Below are positions 1 through 10,754 of a stretch of DNA of 48,778 bases, piece after piece. The DNA comes from Patellaria atrata CBS 101060. Lineage: Eukaryota; Ascomycota; Dothideomycetes; Patellariales; Patellariaceae. Both the position numbers and the translations under genes were made by a program. Each line of letters begins with the position of its first letter. Position 1 is the first letter of the stretch. The notes under the pieces were generated by a model. It made no database searches. It worked only from the letters and a program-made list of their open reading frames with translations, and was not told the DNA's origin. Where the stretch lies: the NCBI GenBank assembly GCA_010093705.1, contig MU006105.1:549373-598150 (forward strand), given 5' to 3'.

Positions 1-18
1 ACAAATCAGAACACTTAC

Positions 19-1650
19 CCAAAGCCGAGAAAGCAAGTCTCCACACAGCACCATGACGCGCATTAAACTCAAAAGTCTGCCCGAGGGTATGTCTGACTTT
101 AACAGCGCCCTTGTCATCATGGCCTACCGTCTCGCTCTCACGACGGCCCGCAAGTCCCGCGCCTATGCCACTAGTCGGCTTTTTGGTCTTGCCGAAAATA
201 TTCTGCGAGGCCGAGGGTTTGTGGGCGGACCTTTCTCGCTCGGCTTCTAGCAGAGGCTGTACTTGCGGATAGCGGGTGTTGGTCTTGGAACGGGGAGTAT
301 GGACTTCGTAGATGCGGATGTAGCCGTCTTTGCTGGCTGAGGCTATGAGGTCGTAGCCGCGCATGGCGCCGTTCGCCCAGGACACGTCGCGGATGAGCTG
401 TTTAGCGCCTTTGAGCTCGATGGCCATGTAGAAGCGGCGTTCGCTATCTGTGCGGAACACTTTTACGACGTTCATGGCTGCCACGGCGAGGGAGAGGGAA
501 CGCCGATCGACGCCGGCCATGACTGCGTTCCAACTTGGCAGTTTCTCGTGGTGCCAGGAGACTCGGAAGCTGCTTTCGTCTTGGCGGCTTGGGGTTGCGC
601 AAACGTAGTTCTGGTGGATGGATTGCCATTCCGTCATGGTCTGGTGGTCCGTTGGTTCGTAGACAGAAAGATATCCATCGCGAGAGATTAGGGCGAGATA
701 GGTCTCGGCCATGATGTTCTTGAAGTCGAGGGCCATGTACGGGATTTTGGTTTCGGACATGTGGGAGTATAGGAGCTTGAAACGTTTACCGGAACATGGA
801 GTCTCGGTGGGATCTTCGAGCCAGAGACGAAAGCGAGAATCTTCGCCTACACTACCGATGATTTCACCCGTGAAGGGGCCATTCCATTTTACCTTGTCGT
901 GTTAGCCATGAGGACCTGATAAGGGAAAGGGAGTGACATATGACGTCGATGGAGCACATTGTTAGAAGAGAAAATAGTTCTGCTTGCCATGCGTCACCAA
1001 GTTGAGAATATACAAAAACAAGGAGCAAATTACAAGGCTTTCTATATCGGAAGATGTTGACTCACATCCGTAACCTCAGCATCGTGAGCTCGCCAAGTGT
1101 CAATGATTGCCCAATTTTCACCTCCATCTTTCCTGTCCCAAACCTTCAACCGATGATCAGCAGAAGCCGTAACCATGCGATTCCCGGTAAAGCTGAAGTC
1201 AACCGCAAGGACAAGGTCCTGGTGATCGTGATGAAACGTCTGGAAATTGGCAGCCATATCGGCGAATGTTACACCTAACTCTTCCGGCTGATCTTTGGAG
1301 AGGTATGTTGAGGGTGAATCAAAAGTCACCTCATCAAGATTTAGTTTGGCTACATCTAGATCGGGTGATAACTGATCGGATGAGAAAGGGAAATGTGCAG
1401 TTTGCGGCTCATCTATATCGGTGAAATTATCACGGGGGTTATCAATACGCGCCGTAGAGCTAGACGCGTTCAGAGGAGGACGCTTGGCCCCCGCGGCGGA
1501 ATCTCGACGACTCGCGGAGTCCAGCGGCGGGGTGATTGAACCCTCAGATGCTGCCTGAGATGGCAATTGCGATGGGGTTAAGCGTTTGAGGAAGTTTGGA
1601 TGTGCAAGCTTCTGATTGATTTTGTTTAGAGCTTCCTGTATATGATCCAT
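19..1650 (-). CDS. SEH1: Nucleoporin SEH1 (WD40), 3' part outside the window
   Basis: SEH1 is a WD40 propeller protein shared by the Y-complex of the nuclear pore and the SEA/GATOR2 complex acting on TORC1. Two exons are visible: 1650-1066 and 892-19. The intron 1065-893 has donor GTGAGT, a GCTAACAC branch site just before the acceptor, and phase 0. A third exon must lie left of the window, since exon 2 ends at a GTAAGT donor (18-13). Family landmarks are LKVWD in the first blade, TWRAHDAEVTD across the splice, then RDVSWANGAMRG and HGAVWRLAFSALG. The usual family start matches M132 (ATG 1257-1255, MAANFQTFHHDHQD). The 131 residues before it are in frame, polar and of low complexity, so the true start is uncertain. 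It diverges from ALG7 over a 263-bp shared promoter. Confidence 0.9.
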
Positions 1651-1913
1651 ACGGTGTCTAGTTAGAGGTATCCAGGTATCTAGTTAGAGCTTCTTAGGGA
1701 GGTCCCCACTACCAATGCCGCCTTGTTAAAGTCCTTGGCGCTGGGAAAAGCCGAAGATTCCGTCTGTAAGGTACCCGTGCCCGGTCTGTGAACACATGTC
1801 ACTATTAAAGATGATGACAAGAGGTTGAAAGAGAAGATGGTTGTTCTACACAGAAGCAAATATCACTTTCTTTCTTCATCGCCCTTTTATTTCTCCTCTT
1901 ATTCCGACCGATC
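1651..1913. promoter_or_regulatory. Bidirectional promoter between SEH1 and ALG7
   Basis: This 263-bp spacer separates two divergent housekeeping starts. The side next to ALG7 is pyrimidine rich (about 1864-1905, CTTTCTTTCTTCATCGCCC), which is typical of filamentous-fungal leaders. I see no strong TATA box. If the downstream SEH1 start (M132) is used, the SEH1 leader would extend inside its annotated exon 1. Confidence 0.5.
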
Positions 1914-3408
1914 ATGGTCACGTCATCTTCAAACGGACTGACAAGCACCGAGTCCTGGACGCTCCTTTCATTGTCCGCAGCATGTTTTGGAATCCTAGCT
2001 AATACCTTTCATGGCGACGGCGAACCTTTGATCGCGTCAATTGCATTTAGCGGTATAGCCTTCTCGTTTACATACGCCCTGATAAGATGGTTGGGCAATA
2101 CCTTCATGAAGGCCGGGTTGAAGGGAAGGGATATGTGCAAGACGAGAACAACAGAGATGTGGGCTCAATTCAGAATAGTCATTCCTCGACAGTACTAATT
2201 CTACTTTAGACCTGAAACTATGGGTGCCATATGTGCAATCGTCTACCTCATGACCGTTATAATCTTCATCCCATTCCCATTCTACAAAGATATCGTAGCA
2301 GCAACGTCCGGAGGCGGTAATAGGGACCTTGTATTGTCCGTGGAACATGTTGAGACTGGACGTTTTCTTCACAAATTTCCGCATAGCAAGCTCGCCTCCT
2401 ATCTCTCCGCCATACTCTCTCTTCAGGTCGTAGTTTTACTCGGAATTGGAGATGATCTATTTGATATACGATGGCGACATAAGGTGTTCATCCCGGTAAT
2501 CGCTGCCATACCAATGCTTATTGTATATTTTGTCGATTTTGGGGTAACGGAGATTGTCATACCTACACCCATACGACCGTATCTTGGTGAACTGTTTGAT
2601 CTGGGTGGGTTCATTCTGGATCTCTTGATCAAAATATGTGGGAATTAACTTTTAAGCAGGCTGGTTATACTACGCATACATGATCCTTCTATCCATATTC
2701 TGTCCCAACAGTATTAACATCCTTGCCGGCGTTAATGGTCTGGAAGTATCACAATCGATAGTTATCGCCCTCCTCATTATCCTTAACGATGCGTTATACC
2801 TTTCTCCGTTCACGAGATACCCACATCCCGCAACCGATTCCCATCTTTTCTCAATCTATCTTCTACTTCCTTTCGTGGGCGTCTCCCTAGCACTCTGGTT
2901 TCATAATTGGTATCCCGCCAAAGTGTTTGTTGGAGATACCTACTGCTACTTCGCTGGTATGGTACTGGCTGTTGTAGCAATCCAGGGACATTTCAGCAAA
3001 ACATTAATACTTCTATTCATTCCTCAAGCAGCTAATTGGGTATATTCGATGCCTCAAATCTTCGGATTGGTCACTTGCCCGAGACATCGCCTTCCGAGGT
3101 TTAATGCAAGAACTGGACTATTGGAACCATCTACTGCAGAGTTTAAACAGCCATTGAAGCGCGTGGTAGCGCAGTCCTTGAAGCTGTTGCATAAACTAAG
3201 ACTTATAAGAGTAACATTGGATGAGCAGGGCGAAGTAACGGGCTGCACCAACATGACCCTAATAAATCTGTGGATCGTATGGTTCGGGCCGATGAGGGAA
3301 GATAGACTGGTTATGGGACTAATGGGACTGCAGACAGCTTGTGGCTTGCTTGGATTATGGGTCAGGCATCGGCTAGCACTGCTTATTTTCACGCAGGATA
3401 ATTGGTAG
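1914..3408 (+). CDS. ALG7: UDP-GlcNAc:dolichyl-phosphate GlcNAc-1-P transferase (ALG7)
   Basis: ALG7 makes GlcNAc-PP-dolichol, the first and tunicamycin-sensitive step of N-glycan assembly, as a multi-pass ER membrane enzyme. Three exons join in frame: 1914-2158, 2210-2604 and 2660-3408, giving 462 aa, a normal family length. Intron 1 has a GTACTAAT-type branch site (about 2191); intron 2 has donor GTGGGT and a TTAAC branch. Family motifs seen are AGLKGRDMCK before intron 1, PETMGAICAIVYL, the catalytic Asp pair in GIGDDLFDIRW (D163-D164), IFCPNSINILAGVNGLEVSQS, NWYPAKVFVGDTYCYFAGM and CPRHRLPRFNARTGLLEP near the C terminus. The ATG at 1914 gives the expected N-terminal membrane segment. No sign of damage. 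Confidence 0.96.
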
Positions 3409-4278
3409 GATAGAGGTAATGAGGTAATGTATATTATCAAAACATATTCATTTTGACAACACATGGCTCACTGAAGTACCTTTTTGCCTTATGGGTCATG
3501 TGTTCCCTTCATCATAATCTCTAGGGGCTATAAATCGACTAGCAGACATTTCTCATCACTCAGACCCATAAACATTTTTCCCACTCCGAGATAAGCAACA
3601 ACTTCGATTTTTGGAGTTTCTCGTATATTAGTAGGCGAGTAGCGGCGAGATAATAAGATTCTGGGCCTAGTCTATCTCTAAACGTTTCCACGACAGCTGC
3701 ACAAGCAACCAAAACATATGATGCATATCACATACATCACAACTAGATATCAACCACTACCTCACACCCATAACGAAAATCATCACCGCTCCACCCGAGA
3801 TACGACCATGTCAACTTGAACCAGTCCCACAGAAGGCTCCGTCCTCCAGCAGACCACAATGACTTTGCACTTGCCAGATAAATATCTGACTTGCCACAGA
3901 CGTAGATCAACGGGAAACTCGATGCTGCGGCTGAGCTGAGAGTCCTCCGCGAAGAGACAATGAAGCGATGATACAAGTATGCATGTCCACCTTTGCCAGA
4001 CCTTCCCGCTTCTAGCTCTGTTGCAAAATCAAAGAGATTGTACAAAAGAAGAGTGATATACCCGTCTACACCGCTAGGGAGTCATGCGTAGAGGCTGTCA
4101 GACTGTAGTTGAGGCTATCAAGTCCTTTGTGTCAGCCATGCCCTGGTTCTTGAAGTCAGATGACAATTTCAGGGGCACGGCATGATCTCCACCGCTGGGG
4201 AGAGGGGTATTTATTCCTCTCTCTGCTCTACTTTTTATTTTCCTTCGTTGTTGTGAGGGAAGTGGTCTCGAGAGTCCT
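3409..4278. other. Intergenic, no gene supported
   Basis: This begins the gene-poor tract after ALG7. A 100-codon open frame on the minus strand (4045-3743) has no ATG (it opens at TTG), so I do not call it. A promoter-like block lies at 4198-4215 on the plus strand, GGAGAGGGGTATTTATTCC, followed by a CT-rich run, which resembles a fungal core promoter. Confidence 0.5.
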
Positions 4279-4446
4279 ATGACAGTCATCTATAAGATAT
4301 TTCTGCTTGGAAACATACCGAAGAATATTGTGTCTGCTCCTGTGGCTTCTGCTGATTATGTCTCCCCCTGGGCCTTCTCTGCCGGTTATCGGATCTTTCC
4401 TTCGCTGGGGAAAGTACTTGTGGTGACATCTACAGGTTCAGGATGA
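4279..4446 (+). CDS. Possible 55-aa small protein, weak
   Basis: A short open frame starts at the first ATG about 70 bases after the TATTTATT/CT-rich block at 4207. Its first residues, MTVIYKIFLLGNIPKN, are hydrophobic; the rest is small and apolar (SAPVASADYVSPWAFSAGY) and ends in TSTGSG. It could be a small secreted or membrane peptide, or chance. There is no recognisable family. It sits directly upstream of a decayed retroelement, and no intron signals are needed. The promoter position is the main support. Confidence 0.2.
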   Translation: MTVIYKIFLLGNIPKNIVSAPVASADYVSPWAFSAGYRIFPSLGKVLVVTSTGSG

Positions 4447-4521
4447 TAATGAGGGGTATCTTCAGCTTTGCTTGATGGGTCGGAGCTGTGAGATACAGAT
4501 GGTCGGCGTCATAACACAATT

Positions 4522-5388
4522 TAGCTTAAATAGAATATTATAATTATACTTTTAGATTTCTATATAGTACTAAATAGAGGTATAGAGGTCGATTTTATAA
4601 TCCCTTTACAGCATGGGGTGGCTATAGAGTCTAAGCTATCGAGAGATTAGTAGAAAAACGAGATCCATGAGAGAGTATACGGCTCGCTACAGCAGCTTCT
4701 AATACTAGACGCAGTAAACAAGAATATCAGCATTAAGAAATACTATTAGCGGGCTACGCTCTAGGTACGAGGCCTAGAGAAGTAAGGCTAAGAAATAAAG
4801 GAGCGTCGTTAGAAGTAAGAAAAGCGTAAGGCTATAAAAGCGGTTACGACCACCACGACTAGCAAGACTACTACCCAGCTATTAGATATAGTAACGACAC
4901 TACGGCAACCAGTAGGGACTACTATAGCGGAACGGAAGTTTATAGGGGAATGTTTTAACTGTGGTAAGAAAGGCTATAGGTCGGTTAACTGCCGAGCACC
5001 TCGGAAGATAGCCGAAGTCAAGTCAGTATAATAGGAATAAGCCGAAACGGATTAAAGGCTGCATGGGCAGTATTGTAGGTAATGCAATACAATGGAATTA
5101 AAAAAGAAAAAAAAAAAAAAAAAGTCGAAACGGACCGAGAGTTAGATTCGGAAAATGAGCAACCCTAAGGAGAGAGTCCGCTTTAGGGTTATCCATAGGA
5201 GCATTAAGAGCACCAACTATGCCCCGATTACAGAGAAACATTTCGTAATACCGTTATCTTCAAAAATTATCTGGTTTCGATATCTGTTTTATCCTCAAAC
5301 GACTCCACTGTTTCAACAGATATCTCAACGACTATTAGCTATATTGAGATTTGGATACTTGTTCTCTGTAGCTCTTCAATATATATAG
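4522..5388 (+). mobile_element. Decayed retroelement gag fragment with CCHC knuckle
   Basis: One plus-strand frame (codons starting at positions 1 mod 3) carries gag-like sequence from about 4540 to 5388. It has a charged helical stretch (about 4680-4840), a Thr-rich stretch, then a zinc knuckle at 4951-4992 of form C-x2-C-x4-Y-x4-C. The His expected in CCHC is Tyr (TAT), one C-to-T change from CAT. Between 4648 and 5145 the frame has 14 stops (4648, 4651, 4747, 4762, 4783, 4789, 4810, 4816, 5029, 5032, 5038, 5053, 5080, 5143); all are TAA or TAG, none TGA. That fits glutamine codons hit by CpA-to-TpA change, as in repeat-induced point mutation (RIP). No protease, reverse transcriptase or integrase is present, so only a fragment remains. 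Confidence 0.75.
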
Positions 5389-5460
5389 ACGTTCCTTCAG
5401 TAGATAGATAGAAATCAAGCGATTATCTTGATTATTCAGCACCCTCACGTCTGACACATC
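5389..5460 (+). repeat. Possible LTR end remnant
   Basis: The sequence after the gag frame, ending near TCTGACA at about 5456, is AT rich and looks like the end of a fungal LTR (terminal ACA). No second copy is found in the window, so this rests on position and look alone. Confidence 0.2.
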
Positions 5461-8400
5461 CCCTTTAAGACAGCCTCAAACAGTACGACAGAAAATGGAT
5501 AGGGTTTAGTTTCGTAACCGGGAGCCGGCACAACCACACAATGAATCCATTCTACTATTGATGCGGCTGCGTATTCGAGAACACACAATTCACTAGAAAC
5601 GAAAAAGGAGGATAACAAAAGGGGTATTTATAGGACCAAATTGCACTTCCTGACCCGCTGCCGATCATACAGCTTCCATCACTTGACATCACGTATTGTG
5701 TGCATGTCTTTTAACAACCCTGCCATAGAGTCTGTGTCACTGAAGGGCTCTTGGGTATAAATATCCTCTCCTGTTCTCTTTTCTTGTAAGTTTCCATTCC
5801 AACCTAAGTGGCTAGAAATCGCTTGGGAAAGGACATATTCATGGTTCGCTCAAGGATCCGATATTGTGCGGCTGGGCGGTTTTTGGCACTCAGATATTAA
5901 CAAAGCAACGGAATCAATATTTGCCGGATCGCTCGGTTACTGACTATCCAAGGGATACGATGGGAGTTCAAAGAGACAGAGCGGGGATTCTGCGGTTTCT
6001 TGAGATTTGAAGCGCTGTTGATATTCACCTGGTTACAATAACGATCCTCATCATTTCGAAAGAGCGTTTCATCATCTTTAGGTCTTCCCGGCTTTTCAGC
6101 CACCAGAAATTCTAATGTCATGTCACAAAGCCTCTATCTGAGACGCGAATACAGCGGTCCTCCTTCTACGAAGAGGGCATGAGCACAATTGAGTCCCATA
6201 AAAACTGGAGTCAAAATTATTGGACTTGTGAACCTGGTTCTAAGTTGTAAGTTCAGAGCGATATTTATGTGTCGCTCCATTGCTGAACCGCTCCTTACGA
6301 CGTCTCCTGATCTTCCATAATGACATGGGGGGATGATATCCTCATGTGATCCGTTCAGTTGTCCATGCTTATAGTCAAGCATGAGAAAGGAGCTATAAAA
6401 CCCTCCCTAGGGGTCTCTAATTCTTTCCTCATTTCTTTCTGTGGATCCAAAAACAGGAGTGTTATCGAGTAAGCCCAGAATTCGTTCTGCTGTCGCTTCT
6501 AGTTATTTCTCCCCTCCAGACGTCCCCGAAATCCCAACCTTTTCAGAATAATTTGGTTCGACCATCGTATATATATTTCTAAGTTGTTCCTGTTGGCGGA
6601 TACATTCTAGGGATACTGTTGACACCCGACATCACCACATGCGCGGTGGCAATCGTCATTGTCCCATTGACACATTATGAATCCGAAGTATTCTCACTTT
6701 GAGTTTCTGAATTGGTGAGTCGATCTGAACCCCCGGGAAGAATACCATCTGGGAACATGTGTCAGACCAGTCCACGAATTTTTATCTACGACTCCTTTGC
6801 TCATTCCAATATCCATAATTGATAAGGTGTCGAGCAAACCACAGGACAATATAAGAGGAATAGTGCTTCCGCAATACACTCCCCCCTTCGAAGTTGTAGT
6901 GTTGAGCTTCTGAACAACTATTGAAAGATCATATACGTGCAGATTGCTGAACCTCATGATGCATGATGCACCGGGACCGGTCCGGTGCATGGATTAAAGT
7001 CATTAGACTGCGTATGGAGGTCATGAACCATGTCATTAGTTACACTTCTACCCGATGATGTTTGATTCCTTGGGACGTAAGGGGTATATATTCCTTCAAG
7101 CTTCAATTTCCTACTCTTCTTTATTTCATCATGCTGAAAGGTAAAAGGATATGTTTATCTCGCGAATTGAAGATCTAAACATTGTCGGTCGAGGAGGATA
7201 AAATAGCAGAATCAGGGGACATAATCCCCCAAATTGGCTTGTCTCTTGAGCATGACTTCGGTATTGGGGTGTTTTGCCTACAATAGATGAGTCGGAGTAA
7301 GAGCGAGAAAAAGGAGTGATGGTGGGAATCAGTACTGTGCTATGAAGACCTTCTGCATCGTCTATTCAACTATGCCCGTTACATTAACGCTCGAACCCAG
7401 AGTATTCCTAAAAGTATTGTTTTGGTACCACCGCTCCACAATTTGATAATGACTTCTATGTTCCAGAAGAAGCAGTTCCCTCCAGAATATGTAGTTCATG
7501 AGGTCAACTTATTGAGATATCCACCTTCGTTCAAAATCGCACAATCAAATCCAAAAACTTCCTTGTGTTTGTTGAACTTGTCAAGTTATGACTGTCGTTC
7601 TCTAACCATCTGGAAGAGATCGATATTTATAGCCCCCGAACGGTGCAGAACGCATTACTGCACTTCACGTAGAATGGCCTTATGCTAGAGTCAAATGATA
7701 GCGGTCATTCAAGTAACGCATATGCGACTTTACGGAACAGACATTACGTCATGTACTATGATTTGTCAGTAGTCCCTGCGTGACATGGGAGGATCGGATA
7801 TATATTTACTCTCCTCCTCCCCTTTCTCCTCTCTCCGTTCAACTGTGATAGCTCGGTCTGAGAGAAGCTGGGGAACCCTAATAGATCAATGATGTTTCTG
7901 GCTCCCAACAATATGCGGACTTACCTTATTCCGTGTTGTTTGTACGCATCTATATCGTGATTGGAGGGCTCCAGTATCTCTCAACCGCAAAGCATTATGT
8001 TCTGAAATTGGGTTAAAAGGTTAGACTAGGGGGCCGCCTGCTGGATAGTGATAATGACTACCACCGTTACTACTTACAGACCACCATCATCAGCAAATAA
8101 CTCTAGTAATTGTCATTTATCATCGCCACTCTTCACCTCTCGCTTGCTCTTTTCAAGATTTCACGCTTTTGGTTCGAGACTAGCAAACCAAAACCCGACA
8201 ACAAAATCTGAAGTTATATCGGTAGTTCCAAGCACACACCCACAATCTTTGCGTTGACAATTCCTTGTTCCAAATGCGCAGCTGAGACGCAACTACCGCA
8301 AAGACCACACAAATCGGCCATGTGATGCTCTTTTCTGCTCGATGCTGTGCTCCAGCTCATTATTGAACAAGACAAAAGAAGGGTTGAAGGGTGGAAGAGA

Positions 8401-9365
8401 TTATGTGCATGCTGTTAAGTGCGAGGACCTCTTGAACATTGAAAGGGTTGTGATAAGCGTCGTTGAGGATGGCGTGTGATAGATGCTGTGGGAGATATTA
8501 TCACATACGACTAGAGAGCGGCGAAAGAGGCGGGGGATGGTGATCAAGGGGTCTTTCTTTGCCTTAAATAGCAGATAGGAACTCTTCATTCCCTGTCTCA
8601 GACAAGAGAGGAAGAAACAAGAGAGCAACGGTGAAAGTTATACACTAATGCATTTACGTATTCTGTGGGTCTCAGAACACAACAGCCTGATTGAACAATG
8701 GACATTCGGTTCGGGAAAGTGTTTACTCAATCTATACGCGTCTTATTCTTCCTGCCCGTCGTCCCTTGATCTTATGATGATAATAATCGCAACGCACTGC
8801 TATGCACTATTAGTGTCCCTGCATCATAAACACCATTGCTAGATTACTCCCTCCTACCATTTCCTAAGCTCGTTGTTCCAGGAGTTAGGGTTAGGGTTCA
8901 AAATACACCTCCTCTTCTCAATAGTAGTTGTGTTTTGATTCCAGCCGCTCCCAAATTGCATCTTCTCGACGTACGAGAGGGAACATCTCCAAATAGTAGG
9001 ACTATCGATTGGTATATTCATCCAACAGAAGCAGAATAGTTAACTGAGCGGATCGATGTCTATTCGACGTTGTTGAGTATGAAGAGAGAGAAGGTCTGAT
9101 GGAGAAGATGGGGTGAAATTTATATAGGCACAATCAGGGAAAACGGAGACTCGAATAAGTGCAACGGACGCAGATGATGTGTGTGACCCATGATAAAGAC
9201 AATGCGGAAGGGTGTTGTGAGTCCCATTAGCGGAATAAGAAACATCTGCGATTGATTGCTCATGGAAAAACACCGTTGAGAATCTGAACTGAATGGCTCT
9301 ATTATAACAGAGATGGATCTCACTCAGGATATCTCGTCATACTACCTAGTTCTATCCTCGATGTT
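5461..9365. other. 3.9-kb gene-poor tract with serial promoter-like modules
   Basis: No gene is supported here. What stands out is a series of TATA-type elements on the plus strand, each followed by a pyrimidine-rich run: TATAAATA near 5755, TATAAAA near 6391, TATATATT near 7083, TATATATT near 7800 and TTAAATAG near 8568, about 640-770 bp apart. Four are preceded by a TGACAT/ATGTCA-type motif (about 5695, 6326, 7037, 7781). The reading frames after them are short and unlike one another. On the minus strand, 6382-5897 is one open frame interrupted by a single TAG near 6134. A two-unit telomere-type repeat (TTAGGGTTAGGG) is at 8885-8896. Confidence 0.5.
5897..6382 (-). pseudogene. Possible broken ORF of 161 codons, one TAG
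   Basis: Starting at ATG 6382, a minus-strand frame runs to a TAA at 5897 with one in-frame TAG in the middle (near 6134), followed by RLCDMTLEFLVAEKPGRP. The second half has a coding-like look (KPGRPKDDETLFRNDEDRY). The single TAG could be a glutamine codon changed C to T, as in the nearby retroelement, or an unrecognised intron could remove it. I recognise no family. It may equally be chance in a gene-poor tract. Confidence 0.2.
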
Positions 9366-10754
9366 TTATTCTCGAGCTAAACTTACGATACGCTCCAACT
9401 CCTCCACGGTCTTTGGGCAATTTGCTGTCAGATTGTCGCAACCATCACGGGTTACAAGGACATCATCCTCGATTCTCACTCCTCCGACTTCCCAGTAATC
9501 CTCTAACACGTCGGTATTGATGAACTTACTATGCTTGTCGTCGTGTAGGTATGGTTTGATGATGAATTCGCAAAAGTAGATACCGGGCTCTACGGTAATC
9601 ATGCTATGATATGGTAACTCTCCTCTAGTACGTAGATAGCGAAACATTGGGTCGGGGTCGTTATAGTTGGCATGACCACCGGTATCATGCGTATCCATAC
9701 CGAGATAGTGGCCTAGGCCGTGAGGAAAAAATGCGACGCTTGTTCGGGCCTCGAAAATCTCGTCTGTATCGCCCACGAGGATTTTCAACTGAAGCAATCC
9801 ATCAATCGCGACCCTATGCGCGCGGACATGGACATCCTCCCAAAGTACTCCCTCTTTGATCATTGCCATACATTCTTCCTGCATGCGGAGGACAAGGTTG
9901 TAAATTGACTTACTCTCTGGAGTGAATTTACCCTTGATAGGGTAACAACGTGTAATATCGGCAGCGTAGCAGCTCGACTCGGCTCCAGCATCGATAAGAA
10001 GATTAAGTTTACCTCCCAGAGGCTTGTCATTATGTACATAATGTAGAGTTGCTGCTGCTTTGCCACTTGCTATGATTTGATGGTAAGCTTGCTCGCGACA
10101 TCCCCGTTCGATGCAAGACTTGATGAAGATGGCCTCAAGGTCTTGCTCGTTGTGAGCAAATTTGACAGCTTTCATGACCTCGATGTGAGCTTCGACCGAA
10201 ACCTCGGCGGCATGTTTCATCAGCTCAAGCTCGTAGTCGGTCTTGACTACCCGACACTCCTCGATGGCCGTCTTGATGGTTGTGAAGTCGGTACTAGAAA
10301 AGGAGAGAAAGGTGGTCTGATCAGACACCTGGTTCTCTATCGCGTAGACCTTGCCGGAGTACGTAGCAAGATGGGAGTTCAGGCCCGGGGTGGTCTTTAC
10401 ATCGTCAACGTCGTACTTTGCGAAGGCATCCTGGACCATAACCGGAAATCCAGACCAGACGACTTCTTCAGGATCGACAGGGGGAATTAACAACGTTAGT
10501 TTTTCCTCTTTCATGTCGTAGGTTAGGAATGAGTCCGGTAGTTCGCATCCCGAGAGGTAAAAGAAATATCGGCGTTGCCGGAAAGGGGCAGCTGAGTCGT
10601 TATCCTCCAACATCCGGGTTTTTTGAGCTTCGAGGTAAATCACTCCTTCCGTGCCTCCATTACGAAGAATATAGTCTTTGACTTGCTTTGCGTGCTGTTT
10701 TGCCGGGTACTTTCCATTGGGCTTTGAAGGCCCGTCGTGAATATGATCTTTCAT
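9366..10754 (-). CDS. pepP: Xaa-Pro aminopeptidase, peptidase M24 (PepP type)
   Basis: This enzyme removes the N-terminal residue from peptides with proline in position two, using a two-metal (Mn-type) centre; it is cytosolic and has no signal peptide. A single exon encodes 462 aa from ATG 10754. The frame stays open to a TTG nine codons upstream, but ATG is the only sensible start. An N-terminal aminopeptidase-P domain (about 15-150: [31 protein letters not shown]) is followed by the pita-bread domain. All five metal ligands are present: D255 (LLIDAGAE), D266 (AADITRCYP), H349 ([14 protein letters not shown]), E389 (TVEPGIYF) and E429 (GVRIEDD). Length matches the fungal pepP family. A GTAAGT just before the stop could act as a donor, but the read-through end fits the family. 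Confidence 0.95.
   Translation of the reverse strand: MKDHIHDGPSKPNGKYPAKQHAKQVKDYILRNGGTEGVIYLEAQKTRMLEDNDSAAPFRQRRYFFYLSGCELPDSFLTYDMKEEKLTLLIPPVDPEEVVWSGFPVMVQDAFAKYDVDDVKTTPGLNSHLATYSGKVYAIENQVSDQTTFLSFSSTDFTTIKTAIEECRVVKTDYELELMKHAAEVSVEAHIEVMKAVKFAHNEQDLEAIFIKSCIERGCREQAYHQIIASGKAAATLHYVHNDKPLGGKLNLLIDAGAESSCYAADITRCYPIKGKFTPESKSIYNLVLRMQEECMAMIKEGVLWEDVHVRAHRVAIDGLLQLKILVGDTDEIFEARTSVAFFPHGLGHYLGMDTHDTGGHANYNDPDPMFRYLRTRGELPYHSMITVEPGIYFCEFIIKPYLHDDKHSKFINTDVLEDYWEVGGVRIEDDVLVTRDGCDNLTANCPKTVEELERIVSLARE

Noticed and set aside
3743-4045. 100-codon minus-strand frame with protein-like content
   Set aside because: It opens at TTG and has no ATG; no acceptor/donor pair links it convincingly to another exon.
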